Source: Undaria pinnatifida
Taxonomy: Eukaryota; Sar; Phaeophyceae; Laminariales; Alariaceae
DNA: 64,000 bases
Assembly: GCA_012845835.1 (NCBI GenBank)
Contig: JABAKD010000028.1
Location: forward strand, 2,692,242-2,756,241
Reading direction: 5' to 3'
In this document: piece by piece, positions 49,601 through 59,100 of the stretch
How the letters are laid out: each line of letters begins with the position of its first letter
Numbering within the stretch: position 1 is the stretch's first letter
Translations under genes and position numbers: made by a program
Notes under the pieces: model-generated
What the model was told of the DNA's origin: nothing
The model's input: only the letters and a program-made list of their open reading frames with translations
Database searches by the model: none

Positions 49601-52600
49601 TACCCCTCGGGTACCGGTGCCGATTCGGGTTACCCCTCGGGTACCGACACCGGTTCGGACTACCCCTCGGGAACCGATACCGGTTCGGGTTACTCCTTGG
49701 GTACAGGTACCGGCTCGGGTTACCCGAGGTACAGGTAGAGTTTCACCCGGCGAAGCATTTCGATGTCCTCGTTACGGCATTGGTGGTCGTACTGCGACAT
49801 GGTACGGAGACCTTGCGGGTCATTTCTAAGGCGAGGAGGGAGGTGCTGCCAGCCGACATGAACGAGGTGAGGGTGCACCTGGACGATTTTCACGGATTCA
49901 GTAAGCCTCGACCAGAACGAGGTCGACGCCCAGAAACGCATCACAGATGCCATTCACGCCGACCTAAAGGATGTCCATCGCGTACTCACTGACGACGTGG
50001 AAAAGCTGCAAGAAGCGAACACCTTCGCGACGCCAGTCAGCGGGACGGGTCATCCCGCGAAGCCATCGCGTTTCGAGCACGTATCATGCCTAGTGGACCA
50101 CAGCAGTAACTCCCACAATGTAACCGGGTGTCAAATGTAAAAGTCAGCCTAGACTGAGGCCGCGGTAAGGGGTGGTTCTCCTCATTTCGCCCCATAAAAA
50201 ACGATCACTCCCTCAGCTGCTGAAAAAAAATCCTGTAAAAGCAACTCCTTCACCATACGAGCCCCAGGTCCTTATGAATCTGGCGAACTATATTTGCCAG
50301 CTCATGCTTCAAGGAATTACCACTGGCTTCAACCAATTAAAAGATCACCATACTTGCGGTAGATAAGAGCACGGGTTTCCCGGTTGTATGAAGGCACAAC
50401 ATGTTCGGGTCATGCCTCGTGGACAACGCCCTCGTGTCCCCGCAGCAGAAAGCGTGAGAAAACACGCGGATACCGGCCACCAAGCGCCACGGGGGCGTCC
50501 GCGAACCACAGCCTCCGAGAACACACAATACGACGAGAGCCGTAGCAAGTTTTGGGCAAAACGTTTCACCTCGGGAAGATCACGATCAAGATCATCTACC
50601 GTAGGATACGTACGTATATCCTGTGTCTGCTGCCGACATAAGATGTTGTGCAGAACCTGTGTGTAGATAACACAGATTGAACCATTGGGAGTAATACGCT
50701 AGATCGTACAGATCGTACGCCTCCCACCCGATAACATGAGCTAGAGCCTACAGATCTTCTCTGAAATATGTAGATCATGAAGTGGGGATAGCTCATCTCA
50801 TCTGTCCGAGGTGTGGAGCTCTTCCGACCGGCGGGGCTCCTCAATTAGACTAAATAACTACCAGTATCTATCCTCTTTCATTACAATTGGGGAACGCGAT
50901 TTTGTTGTTGTATGCTTAGGCAATGGGATGGATAATGGGGTTGCGCGTTCCTTACGTACATCTATAAAGTCAGTTTATGGGCAAGGAGCAGAGCTCAAGT
51001 GAGAGCCTACGAAAAAGTGGGTGGAGTTTGTTTACAAGGTCAGCCATTGAGCTAATCACTGAGACTTCTACCAACCCTCCCACCACTACAAACACTATTT
51101 CCACGTAGTTTGTCGCAAAAAAACGAGGGTGCAGTGCTAGCGTCGTACGTCAAGAAAGCTATGCATACTGGTTCAGGTAACGCTTGTTCTGTTCATTCCG
51201 TCCCGTTCTAACTCCTAGCATGATCCTATTAAAGGGTCATTTCAAGTGTTTCGTCCACATGTCGGGGGCGCAGCGCTAAAACGCTACGATGCACTATACA
51301 TGCAGATGATTTTCGTACTCTCGCAGTCTCACCGGCGTAGTGGTTCGCAGCCATCTCCTTGGTGGGCCAGATCATCTATATATCATATACACACAACGAA
51401 GGAAGAAACAAGAGCAGGGGAGTCGGCGACAACCAAACGTGCGAGGTGGGGCAGCAAGGGCAACGGGCACAAGCAGTCAGAGTCCAGCACAACAGGCATG
51501 AATGCTACACGGTAAAGGTAAACACAGCAAACGCAATCCAAGCGCGTGAGTGTGTAGTAAGAAGGTGACAGGTCACACAATGAGGTTCGCGGGCAACGTG
51601 TATTCGCCGATACAGCGGTTGCAGAATAATATATCGAGTGTAATATTTCACTGAACACTCTGGTAACCCTTAAGCCAAAAGCGGGGGGACAAGAATCGTG
51701 TCCCCGAAATTGGAGAAACACCCCGCGGCTGTACAGACAGAGCGATATGTTGTGTTCTGCACCAGTATCAAGCACTGCTAACAAAGTACAAAGGCACCCG
51801 AAGAGCGCGGTATGTAAAATTTTACACGAAGTACAAGCCTATCAAGCCGATCGCGACCAGCGCTTTTCGTTCAGTTAGGGAGATAGGCGAACCAGACAAA
51901 CGAATATCAAATGCGCCTGCCCTTCAACCGTACAGGAAGCGATCATTACGGCAAAGTCAGGGGACGTTTCAGACACAACCTCAATGGGATCGAAACGCAC
52001 ATTCAAATGTGTGTAGGCCTTTTTCCTTCGTCTGGGTACACGATACCGTATATCTGAATGACACGCCAGTTGGCGTTTGTGCACGCTGAGCCAGAAGGCC
52101 TTACGATTTTGGGGTTGAACTTCTCTCGCACCCCAGAGTGCTTGGGAACATCATTCTTGCAATCCAAGCCGCCATCGCCATGGTCGCAGCAGGTTGCATA
52201 GCGACAACGTAAGCTCAAAGCTCAAAGTCCGTATGCCACTTCCCAGGGTGGAGCATATGCAGGAATTTCCTACAAACTTCTATTATGGTGTCAGTAGGGG
52301 ATAAGGGGCGGTGCGTAATTACGCCGGCCCAGTACAATGACTTGAAGCCAAACCTGCTCGCCATAAGGGCGTCATTACGTAATCCGACATGACTACTGTA
52401 TGCGTGTTCTTCACATTACACTGGTATGTCCACTCATCAAATATATATATCCAGCACAACCAGTGTCGTCCCAACGCCTCCTATTATGGAGACAAGCTCA
52501 AGCTCTGTGGTCACAAACTACAACACAGAGATACAATACATAAATGTAAAGACTCACAGGATATACATGGTAAACTGGTGCATTCCTTCCACAACCGTCA

Positions 52601-53944
52601 GATGTGTCCCCGTACAAGGGTCTATGTTTCCGTGCACAGAGTGAGTTGCCCCCCCCCCCCCCCCCCCCCGCTCCCGCCTCTTTTTCGCCCCGGGCCCCCA
52701 GTTTTGTTTTTTCAACTCTGCCGTCCCCTCACCAGCGATACGACTTACAGGATATACTTGATAAACTGATGCATTTCCTGCCACAGCTGTCAGATTTTGT
52801 CCCCCTCAGAAATGGGTTTTATAGTTGCCGCGCACAGATTGATTAACATCACCCTGTTGACCCTGGTACAAGCTACACTGCTGTAGTGCCAAGGGGAGTC
52901 GCTGACCTATATCCTTCATGAGGACACACACCCCGTTATACCGGTACGCGCGATCGAAGTATCACACACAGCTTGCAAACATGAGTTTCGACGAAATCTT
53001 CGATCTCACAGCTGGAGTGTATTTTTTTTTTATACCAGGTAATAAATACATCGCCAATACAGGCGATTTGACCATGCTATGCCGAACGCAGTAAGTTCGA
53101 GGGCGGAACAGAAGCAAGCCAACAAACCAGACTATGCGCAAGGAAGAAAACATGGAAAGAAAAGGAAAGAAAAACAAATTAAAAGGAGAGCTGGGGGGGG
53201 GGGAGAGGTACCCAGGAACAACAAACGTTAACATTCAGTAAAACAAGACAAGGCAAAAACCGAAACCAAGCAAAGCAGTCAGCCAGCAACAAAGCAGATG
53301 ACCACACCCAATCAGCTTCGGGGGTGGCAACCATACTGGGTTCCGAATGCACCTACCGTATGAGTAGGAGCGTTGCCGCATGGTCTATCTACGATCACCT
53401 GCTTACCGGTGCACACCTGGTCCAGGTGTGAATATGATATTAGCCGATACTTGCTAGATCATTTTTTCATTTGACTTGGCGTCTGCGTGCGTATGCGTAG
53501 TGATAGGTACTACGTACAAAATAAAATATGGGACACCTCCCAATAAAAACTCACCCATTTAGTATATTACGAGTACCAACAACGCAGCTTGCAAAGATGA
53601 GTATTGACCTGAAATTCGTCGAACTCACGGCTGACGTCCTTGAAAATTATTTAGAACATATATACGAGCTCGTACGTGGTAGTCTTTCTCGGGTGGCAAG
53701 CGGTATAAGTCGGTTTTTCGGCGCGAGTAGTGAGACGTATGCACCAGTATGGACCTGCCACATCGTAGGCTGACTCCCGATTTCAATTTTATATGTTTCT
53801 GGTGGAGGCATGAATTGCGTCAGCTGTGATATATGCGTGTACCACCTTTGGTTTGTTTTTGTTTTTTCCCTGGGGTAGTCCTCAGCTCCAGAGTGACTGG
53901 AGCCTGTCTGTGACCAAATACTTGATTATGCGAGTGAATGCGAG

Positions 53945-54005
<61 letters not shown>

Positions 54006-55512
54006 GATCTCCCCAGGCCGAAATTACGAGAGGTGAGATATTGATAGTTTCCGGTTTGAAATTATGTCGGTAAAGAAAGGCAAGGACTGATGAGGACAAA
54101 AACCACACTGGACGAGAATGCGAAGTGTGGAACATGGACCACAACACAACAAACCACAACACACGCAAAAACAGGGCCCGAGGAGTAACAATGGTATGAT
54201 ACTCTGCGCAAACTCAGTGCGCGGGCGGTGCGGGAATGACGGGCGGTGCGGAAATGACATACCAGGTATTATGTATAAATCACCCACAGGTCACAGGCCG
54301 CGTGTTTGTCGTCTTCCGAGTTGCGATATGTATGATGGGACTACGGCAGCAGCAGGATATACATACACTTTTACGTGGATATTGCTGCACCCCTGTCAGT
54401 GAACACCTCCGCCATTTCGTCTACACGAGCACACCGAATACGCGCGCTCGATCCTGGCGGGTGATTTATGCATGCATGCATGCATGCACGCACGCTGACG
54501 CTATGATATGTTCTGCATACCTTCATGGCGACGAGCTTGTAGCCCTTCTTCTCGAACCGCGTGATCACCTCACCCACAAGCTGTCGTTGGACGCCGTCAG
54601 GCTTGATAGCCTGCGGAGGGGAGAATCGCCGGAATCATGAGAGCGCATTAGTTGCGTTGTCAACAAGGAAACTCACATTAAGATATAAAGCCTAACCCCT
54701 TCCCAGGTAATCGTAGTCTACCCTGCTTGCTGTGCTCGCATCATTTGTTATGTGGCTGATGGTGTGTATGGCTCATCGAGCGGGCAGATGCTGACGGCGA
54801 TTGTTCCATGTTGTTGCATTACAGCAGTACCTACATTCCGCCATACAAGTCGATCGTAAACATAAGTATCAATATGATATTATAATTCATACACATCGGT
54901 TATTATATTTAAGTCCACATCGGTATTATTGGTAGGCACGTACCAGGTAGCACATACCTCGAATTGCTGTTGTTCGTGGGACTACGTAGACAAACGATAG
55001 CACAAAAGCCAACGTTAGCGACAGCATGCCAACTCGAGCTAAAGCTCTTGCCAAGGGTCAACACAAGTTGTCATGGCGATGGCGATGGCTTCATCAGGCA
55101 ACCCAACAAACTGACGTGCGAGCCTATGCCGGTCAATCAGAACAAACGAGCAGAATGGAGTGAGAGAACAACGCGTGACCCCGTACATACGCGATACACC
55201 CATCCACAGCATCTGCAGATGACGCAATCAATCAAAGCACCTTAGCAGTATACTCACGATGAAAGAGCGCTCGTTGGCGGTACCCGGTGCCCCCGTGTAA
55301 GGGAAGCTGGCAGCGGCGCACAGGACAGGAGAAGAGTCCTCATTCTTGGTGGCGACTACGAGGCCGGCACCCACAGCCAAGGCACCAGCGAAACGGAAGG
55401 CCGATGACGAAGCCTGCGAGGTCACGGCCGCCACGGCGCTTGACGACAAGCGGCGAGCGGCGATGGCCCTCACCGGTCCACGAGCTGCGGCATTAGCTAC
55501 GCGAGAGAACAT
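44478..55512 (-). CDS. NDK: Nucleoside diphosphate kinase, mitochondrial type (six exons found, last one missing)
   Basis: Transfers the terminal phosphate of ATP to NDPs through a phospho-His. Exons (minus): 55258-55512, 54521-54610, 51333-51375, 48188-48331, 45784-45839, 44478-44525, all phases matching. 212 residues are recovered. Residues 1-85 form an Arg/Ala/Ser-rich presequence and one hydrophobic segment ([17 protein letters not shown]), suggesting mitochondrial import and perhaps membrane anchoring. The kinase domain follows: IKPDGVQR (Lys88), [27 protein letters not shown] and LIHGSD with His194. Lys-to-His spacing is 106, as in human NME1. The final roughly 15-20 residues (a WIYE-type end) were not located. 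The start is the only ATG before the presequence. Confidence 0.95.
44990..45065. repeat. GGTTT microsatellite
   Basis: Five to six GGTTT units and then GGGTCGG/GGGATGG variants, in the NDK intron between exons 5 and 6. From 45066 to 45783 nothing is recognised. Confidence 0.85.
45784..45839 (-). CDS. NDK: NDK exon 5 with the catalytic histidine
   Basis: 56 bp: [18 protein letters not shown]. Acceptor CGGGCAG|GG, donor TCG|GTGAGC. It supplies the active-site His of the NxxHGSD motif and the RGD loop. It joins exon 4 at a Gly codon (G|GG). Confidence 0.95.
45915..46030 (+). mobile_element. SINE fragment, tail type 1
   Basis: 'AAATTGAAGGCACGTACCGTAGTGGAGGGTGG', then 'CTGGATCTGAGTTACT' and an A-rich end. 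It is 5'-truncated and lies just upstream, in NDK terms, of exon 5. Confidence 0.6.
46629..46692. repeat. Poly-C, poly-A and (CA)n tract
   Basis: About 30 C, 18 A and a short CA run in direct succession. Such tracts are common in this window and are places where assembly errors are likely. Confidence 0.95.
48188..48331 (-). CDS. NDK: NDK exon 4
   Basis: 144 bp: (D)[14 protein letters not shown]..., [24 protein letters not shown](G). Acceptor CTTCCAG|AC, donor CCAG|GTAAGA. It carries the Kpn-loop side and the nucleotide-contacting Arg and Thr region of the NDK fold. Between exons 5 and 4, 46.7-48.1 kb holds long open frames of unknown origin and a few TTAGGG units at 47930. Confidence 0.96.
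48467..48663. repeat. Tandem duplication, 2 x 97 bp, in the NDK intron
   Basis: Both units contain 'TGCTGTTCGGGATGGAAGTGGGGGT', 'AAGCGAGGTTAGATAA' and 'CACCCGTACCCG'. They are about 90% alike, so this is a rather recent event. Confidence 0.9.
48802..49089. mobile_element. MITE, TCGGACAG-terminus family, internally duplicated
   Basis: 288 bp, left CTACATCGGGCAGATCACC, right TCTGTCCGACTTGTG. The interior repeats 'GGGATCTGTCTGCCC...ATAGA' twice (near 48985 and 49015), which makes it longer than the other copies. It is the most diverged left end in the family. Confidence 0.75.
49095..49432 (-). pseudogene. Decayed coding-like segment, left arm of an inverted repeat
   Basis: Minus-strand frames read ...[15 protein letters not shown]... 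and ...[19 protein letters not shown]...VAPVSGSGY. They align with the plus-strand segment 49738-50062 ([14 protein letters not shown]..., [17 protein letters not shown]...ATPVSGTG). The two arms are 65-70% alike by eye, and each is interrupted in frame. The family is not recognised; the source could be a host gene or an element. Confidence 0.55.
49435..49736. repeat. Minisatellite of about 30-bp units (GGTACCGGTTCGGGTTACCCCTC)
   Basis: About ten units carrying the palindromes GGTACC and CCGGTACCGG, so each unit can fold. It sits exactly between the two inverted arms. One strand is open as Gly-Ser-Gly-Tyr-Pro repeats, which is not taken as a gene. Confidence 0.9.
49738..50062 (+). pseudogene. 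Decayed coding-like segment, right arm of an inverted repeat
   Basis: Counterpart of 49095-49432. It starts at the shared 'CCGGCGAAGCATTTCGATGTCCTC' and ends near 'CCAGTCAGCGGGACGGGTCATCC'. Further right the frame stays open to about 50140 (...[15 protein letters not shown]...). The protein would be helical and charged ([15 protein letters not shown]). No known domain is recognised. Confidence 0.55.
50567..50815. mobile_element. MITE, TCGGACAG-terminus family
   Basis: 249 bp, left CACCTCGGGAAGATCACGATC, right ATCTGTCCGAGGTGTG. The outer bases are a near-perfect inverted repeat. Shares 'TACAGATCGTACGCCTCCCACCCG' with the others. Confidence 0.8.
51333..51375 (-). CDS. NDK: NDK exon 3, a 43-bp micro-exon
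   Basis: 14 codons plus one base: [14 protein letters not shown]. Acceptor TATATAG|ATG, donor GCCG|GTGAGA. It exactly fills the 14-residue gap between AMK (exon 2) and DLSKKPFF (exon 4) expected from NDK alignments. It is flanked by introns of 3.0 and 3.1 kb. Confidence 0.93.
52389..53300 (-). repeat. Dispersed repeat R1, longest copy, in NDK intron 2
   Basis: Read on the minus strand: head (53300-53040), body start CACTCCAGCTGTGAGATCG, core, 'GGGGGACAAAATCTGACAGCTG', the internal unit repeated twice around a poly-C tract (52651-52670), and the GACACTGGTTGTGCTGGAT block near 52460. This gives the fullest order of the parts, about 910 bp. No ORF of a known protein is present. Confidence 0.65.
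53575..53655 (-). repeat. R1 core fragment
   Basis: 'ACGCAGCTTGCAAAGATGAGTATTGACCTGAAATTC' and 'GAACTCACGGCTGACGTCCTTGAAAAT', almost identical to 19128-19195, while the flanks are unrelated. Confidence 0.7.
53946..54006. repeat. (CAA)n microsatellite
   Basis: A pure run of about 20 CAA units in NDK intron 2. Confidence 0.98.
54521..54610 (-). CDS. NDK: NDK exon 2, start of the kinase domain
   Basis: 30 codons, [30 protein letters not shown]. Acceptor CCGCAG|GCT, donor AAG|GTATGC, phase 0. It contains the IKPDGVQR motif with the conserved Lys that binds the phosphates. Confidence 0.96.
55258..55512 (-). CDS. NDK: NDK exon 1: mitochondrial presequence and hydrophobic segment
   Basis: 85 codons from ATG at 55512 to ATC|GTGAGT. 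It starts [21 protein letters not shown] (amphipathic, Arg-rich, no acids), passes a hydrophobic segment at about residues 42-57, then joins the ERSFI strand of the NDK fold. The leader is typical of mitochondrial targeting. Because GTANERSFI continues into IKPD in exon 2, leader and enzyme are one protein. Confidence 0.93.
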
Positions 55513-55772
55513 GCTTCAGAGTTAGGTGGAACAAAGGATAGTCTGCTGCCGAAAAACCAAACAACACACATCGAAACCAGGGGATTTGTTTGGTGTGTCC
55601 CCGTAATAGATCGGGGCTGTTGAGGCCTCCGAAGGTGACACCGTTTGTGACAGGACAGGACACGACTTCACTCCGAATCCCACTGCTGTCCACTGTTCCA
55701 CCCACGCAGCACGAACCTGAAAGCCAGCTAGCCGCACGCGCTCGAAGCTTTCACGCAGAGCTTGCTCATTCG
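55513..55772. promoter_or_regulatory. Probable bidirectional promoter and 5' UTRs of NDK and UGDH
   Basis: The two start codons are 469 bp apart, in opposite directions. With the UGDH 5'-UTR intron (55773-55958) removed, both transcripts must begin within about 260 bp. No TATA box is obvious. A CAGGACAGGACACGAC direct repeat (55651-55668) and an inverted pair around 'TGGTGTGTCCCCG' are the only structured elements seen. Start sites are not known. Confidence 0.6.
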
Positions 55773-55958
55773 GTAAGTGAAGCAGTTCACCATGCAGCCA
55801 GTTTGATTTCCCCTCACCGTGGGACAAAGCCCGCAAGCATTGCTGCTGTGTACAGGAATGCCAAACGGTCTCTGGTTTTCGGAGAAATCCTTTCGACTAT
55901 CTCAGTGCAGTGGTTCACTCTCTCTCTGCTGCCCCACAACTCTTCCGCTCGTCCATAG
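55773..55958 (+). other. UGDH: Probable 5'-UTR intron of UGDH
   Basis: A consensus donor TTCG|GTAAGT and an acceptor after a long pyrimidine tract (CTCTCTCTCTGCTGCCCC...CCATAG|G) enclose 186 bp, ending 23 bp before the ATG at 55982. It is the shortest intron seen in the window. Confidence 0.6.
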
Positions 55959-55981
55959 GAGCAACACCCCCGTTTGTGACC

Positions 55982-56113
55982 ATGGCCACCGAAGAGTTCA
56001 AGTACAACATATGCTGCATGGGTGCTGGGTATGTTGGCGGGCCGACCATGGCCGTGATTGCTCAGCGATGCCCACACATTAGGGTGTGCGTGGTGGACAT
56101 CTCGCAGACGCAG
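55982..56113 (+). CDS. UGDH: UGDH exon 1, NAD-binding start
   Basis: 44 codons ending CAG|GTATGG in phase 0. [12 protein letters not shown], then [15 protein letters not shown] and [12 protein letters not shown]. It contains the dinucleotide-binding glycine motif and the acidic residue (VVD) that contacts NAD ribose. Confidence 0.96.
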
Positions 56114-59100
56114 GTATGGTGTTTGGTTGGAGAACAGAACATTCATCATTATTTGGTGATTGCATCTAAACGTCAGAAGGTCTGATCTGACTGAGTGCTC
56201 AGCGGCGAGCACTGCGTTGACGGATTGCAGCTACCGTCGCTGCTGCTGCTGCTGCTGCCGCCGCCGCCGCCGCCGCCGTTGCTCATGAAGCTACTGTTGT
56301 TGTGGCTGCTTCTGTGAGTGTTGTGTAAAACAGAGGTTCTGGTTGGAGGTATTGTTCAACGGCCTTTGACGAACAACCCGATGTCTCCTGTACCTGCTGT
56401 ACTACAACTGAAACGAAAATTTAAGCACCGTGTGATCTCTAATATTGAAACAAAATGGTCATTATATTTACGGACATATCGAGTCATGCTATTCCTTGAG
56501 AGCCTCCGCGTTTGATTTGGTTTGTTTTTCTCACGGCTTTTATGTTCTTCTGTGTTTGTTCTCGTCTGGCACGTCAGAGAGCCCGCTCCTCTTCTGCGTG
56601 TGCACTCTCACTCCGCGGAGAGCCCTGGCCTATGATCTATGATACGCACAACACAAAAGCATGTGTGGAACTCACTCTGTAGTAATCGCTTATTTAACGC
56701 TTCTGGGTAAAAAAGTCGAAAATATTTGACGATTTTTACAGCTGTATCTGCCCGACGCAGCAACCCGGGTAGTTAAGAGCGTAGGCTGTAGCTGGTAGGG
56801 TAGGGGTAGTGTCCGAACTCCCATTTAAACTATTAATAGTAGGTAAGGCGGCACTCATAAGATACGCTCGCGGGCAGCATGGCAGTCACCGCATTCCTGC
56901 ACCTTATTTATTAACCTTGATTATACTTCAGTCGCCGGTCTGTATACACGGGTCCCACGGCGTTCACAACATCCACTACAACCCCCCCCCCCCCCTCAAC
57001 TTGTTCAACCCCCCCCCCCCCCGGGGCATACTTATTTCCAGCTGCTTATTGCCATACCAGGTACACTTGTTGATGCACATCCATTACGACCCCCCCCCCC
57101 CTTCATCCCTATTTGCGTATACTCGTTGGGGCAATCAATGGAAGATCGACGCTTGGAATACCGATGATCTGCCCATCTACGAACCCGGGCTGCTGGACGT
57201 AGTGAAGGAGAGCCGCGGACGCAACTTGTTCTTTTCGACGAACATCGATGCGGAGATCAAGCGGGCCGACATGGTCTTCATCTCCGTCAACACGCCTACA
57301 AAGGTATGGAAGATGGCTAGTGGTTAAGGGCTAAGGGCTAGGGTATTAACATTCACGATTGACCCCTCGTTGGGGCCCATGTGTAGGAACCAAAAAACGA
57401 TCAGGGCATCCGTATCAAGCGCCTATTTAATAGGACGAGTGTATGGCTGGACGGGGATCATCATGTTGCCTTCGCTCCGTACGATCTCCTGGGATATCCA
57501 ATGGGACACATCCCTACCCCAGCAACCCAGTCTGATTCGCGTGACAGATGCTGCAATCGTCACTTATAAGGACGTATTTTCCCTCTCAAGTCTCAATGTG
57601 GTTACAGCAGTATCAAGCAGTGCTTTTAGAACTGCGATCATTATTCCAAACTAACTCCTGTGGTTTGCCCCCACAACGGAGCCCTATTTGAAGCTTGATA
57701 GTCAACCTTTGCGGGGGGGTTGGCCGTGTCCCCTTACGCCGACCACCAGACCAGAACCCTCACCCTAACCGGAAGCTATAGGGTGACCTGTGCTTGGATG
57801 CTGTTGCTTGTGAAGGCTCTGGGTTGACTCGGCCGGCTTGGATGCCTGTTCTTGGAATTACTTTAGGTTGCGTCGGCCGGATCCGAATGCTGTGGCATGG
57901 CAGACTCAAGGTTGATTGAGCCGCGTACAAGGTCCCTTAGCCAACCACAGTGCGTAAATAGCTATCTTAGGAAGATTTTACGACTGCCTTCAAATACTAC
58001 CCCCATTACGGGCACAGTTTTGACGGGGTTTCGTTAATGAGAGGCGTTGCCCTGGGACGCTCGACACGTTTCAATCCGTGCATATTAATGGTTCTATTAC
58101 GAGCCCTTTTCAGAGCTGGATTCCCCATATGGGGACAAAACACTTGGAATTAGATTAGGAATTTGTTAGGAGTTGGGAAGGGAAATTATGGTCTCAGCGT
58201 ACGGCCTTGGTTGAGCAACATGCCATCATCCCCAATCTCTACCCAAACAGTGAAGTGACAACAGTGGATTTTGTTCCTCGCATGTTCCTGGTATGCAGTA
58301 CCATGGTACAGAGGACAAACGATCTCAGATCTGAGAACTGCCTATGATAATACGAACACGACTGCTTTAGTCTACTGTAAGCACGGGCAGTCAGTATTGC
58401 ATTTCGCTGTAAATCGTCTTTCATGACTAGCTGTTCATGACGCTGACCTTGAGCTACAATTGAAACCATCGTACCTGGTTTAGACTATGATAGCAGGAGT
58501 GTACCGGTGTTTTATGACACAAAGCGTACTTGTGGTGGACGTGCGCATGTGCCGCGCGTGCCTCTGCGTCTACTCGAAAGCAAATTCCAAGTTTTCCGTT
58601 TCTCCTGTTATGTTCCGTACGCACTCACGTACCCACGTTCGACGTGTTGGCACCCGAGTATGACACGGTGAACAGTTGTCAAATGCGTGAAGACCTATCT
58701 ACAGTTTTCTTTTATTTTTTGTTTTCCTCTTTCGGATGGGGAAAATCAAAGCTTGCGCTCACCACTCTTCCACGTCTTTTCACCAGCTATAATTCACACA
58801 TGTCGTGTCAACTTAACTCGATTGTATTCGCAATCCAGCGCTAGCTGTCCTATCCAGTATCCTTCAGTTCCAGTGGTAACGACAGCGCGAGCTGTCCCTT
58901 CTAGGGGTCGACGTTACTACTCAAGCATCGCAAGCTGCTGTTGTACACGGATGCCTGATTATGCCCACCCGATTTGTTCCCTGGGCATCAGGTGCGGTGG
59001 AGATAGCCACCCGGAAAGTCACCCCTCCGGGTGGTGTGGGACTTGCGCCAGCTCACCCACTAACAAAACCCCCGACCATGAGAAAACAGCCTGACGCCGG

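Noticed and set aside
49430-49738. Gly-Ser-Gly-Tyr-Pro repeat protein
   Set aside because: Explained by the GGTACCGGTTCGGG minisatellite.
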